Assembly (NCBI GenBank): GCA_025738555.1
Contig: JAOVFP010000013.1
Coordinates: 496,001 to 560,000 of the forward strand
DNA: 64,000 nt
Direction: 5' to 3'
Source: Cyathus striatus
Lineage: Eukaryota; Basidiomycota; Agaricomycetes; Agaricales; Nidulariaceae
Shown here: in pieces, positions 56,979-64,000 of the stretch
Position numbering within the stretch: position 1 is the stretch's first letter
Layout: the number at the start of each line of letters is the position of its first letter
Notes under the pieces: generated by a model
What the model was told of the DNA's origin: nothing
Seen by the model: the letters and a program-made list of their open reading frames with translations, nothing else
Databases searched by the model: none
Program-made: the position numbers and the translations under genes

Positions 56979-59490
56979 ATGCCACCTCGCAGATCTGCTT
57001 GCAACCAATCCACCAAGGACAATGCTGATAAAACAAATACTTGCAAGCGTACTATTTCATCCACTGATCCTGCCACACAACCTGCCAAAAAGAAGGGTAG
57101 AAAGGGGGTAATGTGGATGAAGGACAGGGGGGGAATGATACTCAGGGGAATGATACTCAGAAGAAGAAAGGGAAAAGGGGGAAAGGAGGAAAAGGACGGT
57201 GTGTAATAACTCACTTGTAAAATTATTTTTTATTCATTTTTTATTTCTAAGTAAATCTGCAATGCAATGTATTGCTGAAGACTCTCAGGCTGCTCCACCA
57301 GTGAAATTAACCAATGCTGAACAGAACATCATTGATGATGGAACATCTGTTGCACCTCCTAAGCGAATCCGTGATGCTGCTATCAGCTTAGTTCCTGCTA
57401 CCCAGACTCTGGGTGCTACTAGTGGCTGTATTCATCGCTCTGAGATACAAGAAACTGAATCTACTGAAAGTGAGGATGAGTCTGGAGAAGAAGATAAATC
57501 TGCTGAAAGAGAGGATGAGTCTAGAGAAGAAGATAAATCTACTGAAAGCAAGGACAAGTCTGGAGAAAAAGATAAATCTACTGAAAGTGAGAATGAATTT
57601 GTAGAAGATACTGCCAATCAAAGCAAAGAGAATACTCCAAATAAGAGCAGTAACAATTCCTCCAATAATGACAGTGACAATGAGTTTGAAGAAGAAGATA
57701 CTGTCAACCAAAGTAAAGAGGATAATCACAACCAGAGCAGTGAGAACACTCACAGCTATAGTGGAGAGAATAAGAGTGGAGAGAGCACTCTCAATAAGAA
57801 CAGAGAAGTTAACATTCACAACAAGGGCAGTGAGAGCACCCACCAAAAAAGTGGAAAAGAAGTTCACATACAGAGCAGTGAGAATATCCATAACCAGAGT
57901 GGAGAGAACATCCATTCTGAGGTGGATCAACCTTCTGGTGGGAGAACAGGTGATAATGTAGATGTTCATATGACATCCCCACCAAAGAAAGGGGCTATAA
58001 GAGCAGGTGATAATGTAGATGTCCATATGACATCCCCACCAAAGAAAGGGGCTATAAGCAAAAAGAACAGTGAGAACAGTGAGAACAGTGAGATTCAGAT
58101 TTCTATGGAAAGTAAAGGTGACCATGCAGGTGATATTCACATGAAATCTCCACCAAAAAAAGACATCTATAATTTACAAGGATCTTCTCGTGTAACTGGT
58201 AAGTATTTTTCTTATATAGATAATAAAATAATAACATGATATCAAGGTGGATTCATGCGTCATCATGCCCAGGGAAATACATATAATATTGCTGACTTTG
58301 AGGACATTGAGAAGGAGTCAGGCTATTTGGAACATGTAAAAGGAATTGTATACCTTTACATTTCAAATCTTGATCCAACAAATCTTCAAGTTTTGAATAT
58401 GAAATCAATGACATTTATTAAAGTTCCAGTGTCAGTAAATTCAATGCAGCCTGTTCTGAAAGGATTAGCTAAGAAATATAGTCCTATCATGGAATCTGAG
58501 CAATGGTTCTTTATTGTTGACAATGACAGTCCACATTGGCACCTTTTAGGTAGCTATGAGTGTGCTATTGAGGACAATGAGGATTTTATATGGATTCAGA
58601 CAGAAAATTATATTTTACATGTATTATGTGTAAGTGTATTTTATTCATATTTGTAGTCTCAAACTCAACTATATAAATAGTCTTCATTTCATCCTTCAGC
58701 TCGACAAGGTTCACTGGCAGTTACAGGTCCATCTCGCTCTGTGTCACTTTCTACAAGCCATAGATCTGTTTCTATAGCTCCACCTGTTGTAACAGAACTA
58801 AATGCTGAGTCCCAAACAATTACTGCTCAACTTGGTGTTCATTCAGATGAGGTTAATTGCACCTATGAGGATGGAGTCAGAGGTCAATATCAGAAATACT
58901 TGGTCACTCTCAAATATTTAGATATTTATAACTCAATGGTAATGGACAACCAATGGGAAGGAAAATGTCCAAATAAGAAGGCAATTGTTGACATTTTCTT
59001 GTCCTATTCATACTTTCAGTCCAACCATACAAAACTCTTTCCAAAACTTTCTGATTATCCTTTGTTGATGAAATGGATGCAGGGAGGGGATAATGCTCCA
59101 TCTGATTTGGAAGCATGGGGGTATGAAAAGACTCAAAAATATACATTTGAAGATCTTAAGATGTTTTATAAAAATGGAGGGACACTTGATCCAGACCAAG
59201 CAGTAAGGAAGAAAGTTAAGGGAAAGGGAAAAGATAAAATTAAGAAGAAAGTGGAAGATAAAGAAGATAGTGAGAGTAGTGAGGAGAGTGAGGAGAGTGA
59301 TGAGGAGGATGATACTGATAATGAGGAAGAGAAGGAAATGATGATGAGAAAGAAGAAGAGTGATAAAACAAAGGAGAAGGGGAAAGGAAAACAGAAAGAG
59401 AATGAGAAGGGTAAGGGTAAGGGTAAAAGTAAAGGAAAAGGAAAAGTTTTGGAAGTTAAGAAGACAACTAAGAAGGGGGCCAAAGAGTAA
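56979..59490 (+). CDS. module 2, gene 1: paralogue of the 34.6-36.7 kb protein
   Basis: Four main exons: 56979-~57199, ~57252-58198, 58247-~58629 and ~58700-59490, with GT..AG introns. The start MPPRRSACNQSTKDNADK is basic. A G-run near 57108 seems to have lost one base (the alternative frame reads NVDEGQGGNDTQGNDTQKKK). Exon 2 is a long Ser/Glu/Asn-rich disordered part with repeats (DESGEEDKSTES-like, and a duplicated DNVDVHMTSPPKKGA). The conserved blocks follow: GFMRHHAQGNTYN, a globular block ending HVLC, then QWEGKCPNKKAIVDIFLSYS with MKWMQGGD, and a tail of acidic runs and KGKGK repeats ending KKGAKE. The block order and the intron after HVL[AC] match module 1. I do not recognise the family. 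Confidence 0.75.
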
Positions 59491-59502
59491 GTTGATTTTG
59501 GT

Positions 59503-61976
59503 TTGAATTTCTCTTTTTTGATGTCTCCAATCTTTCAATGTAGTATAAAATTTGAAATCTCTGTACTCTATTTCATATGTCAAATCCTTGTACATTTTCT
59601 CCTTCATAAAAAATGTGTTCTGTATAATCTTGTAACTGGATGTTCCATGCTAATGGAATTCACTCTCATATCCACCACACTTTTGAGACTTAATAATTGG
59701 ATACAATATGGAAGCATAACCACAGTTATTTTAATGATATTGCCAGGAGTTTCAGCAAACATGCAGCCCTTCCCTGACATTTCATTTAAAACTTTCAGCA
59801 AATTTATCAGTAGTAATTATAGCTCAGAAATTTCCCTATCAACAGCATTGGTAATACTATTTACAGTTACACACAACAGTGATCTATTAAGTCTTCATGC
59901 AAGGCAATTCAATCCTAGATATCCAGAGGAGAATAATGTACAAATGACTGCTTGGATGATCACTTTATCTAGAGCATTACAAGTTCATCTTGGAGAGAGA
60001 TGTAACAAATTATTTAAAGATGAGCCTAATGATGAAAGGGATACAATTTTGGCATTGAGCTTAGATAACTTGATGAAGACTCTAAAGCTTAATCCAATTG
60101 CATCATCTGGAAGATTTAAAGGAAATTTAAAAGTAGTATCTCATAAAGAGATTTCACCAGCATTTGTTATTTGCCCTGTAACTTCTATATGTGTAACAAA
60201 TACATGCCCCTCATTGGCATTACACTTATCAACAGATGCACAGGACATACCTCGTGTTACTTTAATTCGGGGTACTGAAACTATAAAAAATGTTCAAGTA
60301 CTCACAGGAGTATGCAAAAGATGCAAAACACAATACTCAGCTGACAGAGAAAAAGTTTCAATTCCAAATCGAAAGAGTACTCGAGTGTACCTTAATTCTG
60401 CAAAGTATGTTAAAGTAGGACAGTCAGTTTGGGTAGACAGAACATTTTCCAATGCAGCTGTAAATGCAATATATAGCTTTCATGCATCAGCTGCTGCTTA
60501 TACAGAGTTTTGGAACAATAGCTTTTCTGATGAACACAGCATCACACGCAGACATGTTTGGCAAGCATATATTCAAGAAACTGTTAGAGCTTTGGCCTCT
60601 TCAAGAGATATAAATTTGGAAGTTGAAGATGGTCTTTCAATTGATAATCTTACACATGAAGCATTTTCTTTACTTGGTGATAATGGAATTATTCGATCTG
60701 CTGATAAGCACACATGTTCTGAGTGCACACATGCTTATAGAAGTAGATCTAATGCAATACCAGATATTGACTCTGCTGGTGTGGTAGGAGTTGATGAAAA
60801 TAGAGCAGTTCCTGATCTTGTACAATCTGAAAGTACACAGGAGGATATGAATTCTGTAAATGTACAAAGAGCAGTAGCAGATATTGAAAGTGACAATACA
60901 GCAACAAATGAGAATGAATATGCCCCTGTCAAAATGGTTGTATTGGATGGTATCATGATGGGTCCAACACATTGTGCATTTGAAGAGTGTACAAGTGAGT
61001 TACATAATGCACGTGGAGGAGTTTTCTGTGAAGTACATGAAACCTTTTATGGTGCATGTTGTCATGTTCAAGGGTGCACTAACATGAAGAAGCAGGGTAC
61101 CCAAGCTTGCAATAATCACCAAGAAGAGTGGAGGAGGTTTCAATCCACTCGCAACACTTCTCATCATGCAGGTGTAAGAAGAATGCTTCAGCGTCCAGGA
61201 GAATAACTCCCATGGAATACAGTTAGACCAAGAAATGTTCAGCCACATGATGATCAACAACAGTCAACTAATAATAAAACAAAGAATTACTTTACTCCAG
61301 GTAAATTCTACTGTGTGGAAACAATATGTGCACCTTGTGGTGTTGTTATTGCCTGGACAAAATTTGAGGGGGCAGAATCACCATACAATATTATGAAATT
61401 TTTGGAGGAAGTATATCCTACTGAAGAATCCAGGCCAGACTATGTATGCATTGATAAGGCATGTTTGGTACTAAGATATCTTCTTAATGATGCAAGAAGA
61501 GAGCAATGGGAAACCTGGAAAAAAACTACAAGACTTAGTGTAGATAGCTATCATTATACAAATCACAGAGTTAAAGACTTTCTCTGCAGAATATTTTGCA
61601 ATCCAGCACCACTAGATGGATCTGCTCCAAATCTAGCTATAACTTATTTTGACAATAATGGAAATCCATATTTGAAGAGGGCTTTTAATACACAGGTAAG
61701 ATTCATATTATAATTATTTAAAAATATTTCATAAACTACTACTTGTCATAGGCATGTGAACAGCTCAATGCTTGGCTTGGTGGCTTTGAATCTAGTCTAA
61801 AAAAAATGACTCCAAGCAATTTTGATTGGTTTTTGCATACCATGTTGTTTTATCACAGTAAACATGTTATAGATAGACAAGAAAGAAGAAGAAAACAGGA
61901 AGCTAATGGGTTGGAAGTGGAAGAAAATGTAGCAGAGGAGGATGATGACTTTCCAGCTGAAGATATAGTCCTCTAA
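59503..61976 (+). CDS. module 2, gene 2: CxC5-CxC6 protein with KDZ-like C-terminal core
   Basis: The frame runs from 59503 (the true start may be an ATG near 59650 or 59761) to a TAA at 61204-61206 and continues in the same frame to an intron at 61696-61751 and a last exon ending at 61976. CxC5 begins near 60165 (FVICPVTSICVTNTC, GVCKRCKTQY, HTCSECTHAY). CxC6 lies near 60973-61135 (CAFEECTSEL, GVFCEVHE, CCHVQGCTNM, ACNNHQEEW). The C-terminal part has CVETICAPCG, CIDKACLVL, SVDSYHYTNHR and, across the intron, TQACEQLNAWLGG. The TAA lies in the linker after CxC6 (RRMLQRPGE-stop-LPWN); module 1 has no stop there. The protein is strongly similar to module 1 gene 2 throughout. Confidence 0.85.
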
Positions 61977-62129
61977 ATAAATAAAGTCATGTTTTTATAT
62001 ATTAGCCAAGTATATGTAGAAATGATTATGAATTAACAATTACCACACTATTTTAAATAGCTTTGAGAGCAGGAGTTACTTTAAACAACTAAAATATGTA
62101 GGTGATTGCACTATAAGTTCTATAAATTA
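61977..62129. other. short AT-rich gap
   Basis: Nothing seen. No copy of the 40-bp motif that follows module 1. Confidence 0.4.
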
Positions 62130-62632
62130 AAAGTCTTCATAGAATCTGCACAGAATCTGTGAAAATATTATTACTACTTAAAACTATGTGGATTCTGTAT
62201 GGATACATGCAGAATCTGTGTGGAATCCATACAGAATTTTTACATCTGTACAGATCAATACTGATTCTGTGCAGAATCTGTGCAGAATCCACACAGAAAT
62301 TTGCATCTGTACAGACCAAAACTGATTCTGCATGGAATCTGCACAGACTCCCAGGGGGAGTGTAAATTACTGGAAAATTAAGGTATTAAACAGATCTTAC
62401 AGATTCTGCATAAATCCACACAGGATCCATGCAGAATATGTATGGAATCTGTGCAAAATAATCACCCCTAATAATAATAATAGCCACTATATAAATTCTG
62501 TATGGTATCTTCACGGATCTGTATGGATCTGTACGGAATCCGCACGGATCCGTGCGGATTCCATACGGAATTTTCAGGTCCGTACGGATTCCGTACAGAC
62601 CTCCCGGGGGAGTGTAAATTACTGGACTTAGC
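62130..62632 (+). repeat. fold-back repeat family, two tandem copies
   Basis: Both copies end in ggggagtgtaaattactgga (62356-62376 and 62612-62632). The interior is made of palindromes such as ccgcacggatccgtgcgg and aatctgtgtggaatcc. The second copy keeps CpG in its right half (62500-62600); the first is almost CpG-free. Confidence 0.85.
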
Positions 62633-62639
62633 ATGGAGT

Positions 62640-63010
62640 TAGGACTTTGACTCTCATTACACTCAGAATCTCTAGCTCACACAAATACTCTGGCAGAACT
62701 GCTTAATCATATTTCTCGGGGCACAGGAGACTGCCCTCATCCTACTTAACTCTACCTATTAAATATCCTACAAAACTACAGCTAGAGGAACTATATAGTT
62801 AATATAAAAGCAGTAATTGCCCATTAGCTAAGCTGTAAAGTAGATGTTATAGACTAGCTATGAGAGTCTGGGATGGACCAGAGTAAATCATGGTTTGACA
62901 TGCATATGAGCACCAAGAACATGTCCATATGTGAAGATAACAAAGTACAATAGAACCTGTCTGCAGGTGAGGTGCTCCGTATGAATGTCATGAAAACCAA
63001 AATCGTCTTG
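62640..63010 (-). repeat. LTR fragment (5' part) of the Gypsy-associated LTR family
   Basis: The minus strand matches 10.72-11.09 kb: gatttactctggtccatccc, gcaattactgctttt, and gggcagtctcctgtgcccc with gagaaat. It is cut at 'gctaagtcc' by the fold-back repeat. Confidence 0.75.
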
Positions 63011-64000
63011 CAAGATCTTAAGCCTTAATTTACCCAATAATATATTGTAAGATAATTTTAAGGCATGAGTGGCAACTTTTCAATATACATTCAAGGCATT
63101 ATAAGATCCAGGTAGCGCACAATGTCTGTTATGACAACTAGGGTGTATTACATTTAATGTTATAACTTTCATAATTTTAAGTCTAGCTTTCAATGTTAGG
63201 ATAATATTATCTATTCATTGTAAGCCTTTGCAGTATTAGCTCAATAGTTGGGTAGCTTATTTACTATGTTTTATGTCGGCCACTAATAGCTACCTGTCTT
63301 TGACCTATCTATTGCAATATTGACAATATAAATGAACTTACATTGTAAATAGTTTTTCTGTATGATTTTCTGGTTTATGACACTAGCTGGTATGTACTCC
63401 TGATCAAAAACCAGTGGGGAGTAAGTGTGAATATAGACCGACAAAGACTGAATCCAGATTAACTGGGATAATGATCTCATCTAGACCTGGAGCTTGCAGC
63501 CACTACGCCTAGACTGTGCAAGATCCAGCTTCAAGCTGACTAAACAACTGCCACAAGTGTATAAAAGAGCAATAAAACCTCTACTTGTCACTTCAAAATA
63601 AGTAGGCTAGAGTTGTACTTGTAAGTAAGTTGAAGCCAAAAGGTAAGAAGCATCTTGGTAGGTGATTCAATGTGATGTACTTATATGCTAATGTTACAAT
63701 CAGTGTAGTATTAATAGTCATATTCATGTACACATTACAACACTGTATTTATGTTGAATTAAAACAGGGTTTTCTGCAGCTGGCCTTTATAAGCTATTAT
63801 GTTCTATTATGAATGAAAGGAATGAAAATTTTGTCATTTATTGGGCAATATTATACATAATTACAAGTCATTATATGGTATGTATTTATTGTAAGACTTT
63901 GCAGTGAGCCTTACAATCCATCTAATTATATACAACATTTAAATGGTATTTTAGGGCTCTCTGTGAAGACTTAAAATCCAATTTAAGGATCTGTGTTCAA
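63011..64000. other. AT-rich DNA, nothing recognised
   Basis: No long coding frame, RNA gene or repeat is supported up to the window end. Confidence 0.5.

Noticed and set aside
57388..58140. 250-codon minus-strand frame, hydrophobic
   Set aside because: Antisense of the acidic Ser/Glu exon of module 2 gene 1; Leu/Phe/Ser richness is the complement of that codon use.
37126..61976. A TET/JBP-type DNA oxygenase accompanying the CxC genes
   Set aside because: KDZ elements and TET/JBP genes co-occur in basidiomycetes, so I looked, but no H-x-D...H dioxygenase motif was found in the window.

Overview
The window looks like a transposon-dominated stretch of nuclear DNA from a basidiomycete fungus, probably an Agaricomycete. 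The reasons are: CxC5/CxC6 cysteine-cluster proteins of the KDZ-transposon world, STAND proteins with NACHT domains and near-identical WD40 repeats, a Ty3/Gypsy polyprotein of the Agaricomycete type, a MULE transposase with a SWIM zinc finger, and many short introns (about 45-70 bp, GT..AG). The DNA is AT-rich apart from C-rich minisatellites. I see no ordinary intact housekeeping gene, and I cannot name the species.

Layout. 0-5.3 kb: an exon fragment, a 20-bp minisatellite and a 2.45-kb LTR-like element with a perfect 5-bp target duplication. 6.3-9.3 kb: a decayed MULE transposase and an unidentified coding relic. 10.3-18.7 kb: a relic of the COP9 signalosome subunit CSN3 abutting an LTR, then a heavily mutated Gypsy element (gag, protease, RT/RNase H, integrase). 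18.7-26.5 kb: an unknown spliced gene, several satellites, and a nearly intact multi-exon integrase-like transposase gene (22.0-24.0 kb). 26.9-29.3 kb: a NACHT pseudogene. 30.5-34.2 kb: minisatellites, a solo LTR and fold-back DNA. 34.6-39.5 kb: module 1. 39.8-41.5 kb: a WD40 fragment. 42.5-46.7 kb: a relative of the first LTR-like element, a hAT relic, a short-chain dehydrogenase relic and a fold-back repeat. 47.1-48.2 kb: a large inverted repeat. 49.1-51.7 kb: a second NACHT pseudogene. 52.9-56.7 kb: a solo LTR, LTR debris and C-rich minisatellites. 57.0-62.0 kb: module 2. 62.1-64 kb: fold-back repeats, LTR debris and featureless DNA.

The most interesting feature is a two-gene cassette present twice in the same orientation (34.6-39.5 and 57.0-62.0 kb). 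Gene 1 is a multi-exon protein with a basic start, an acidic Ser/Glu-rich disordered part, two conserved globular blocks and a Lys-rich tail. I recognise no known family in it. Gene 2 is a CxC5-CxC6 protein whose C-terminus carries a D / D-x-Y-H / E-x-L-N pattern resembling a KDZ/Zisupton-type transposase core. The copies are divergent in sequence but keep the same order, domain plan and several intron positions. I infer a two-component mobile or KDZ-associated system. No terminal repeats or separate KDZ transposase were found to prove this.

Decay is pervasive. Many in-frame stops sit where CGA, CAA or CAG would be expected, and copies of one fold-back repeat differ mainly as CpG versus TpG/CpA. 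This fits CpG methylation followed by deamination, or a RIP-like process, but was judged by eye only.
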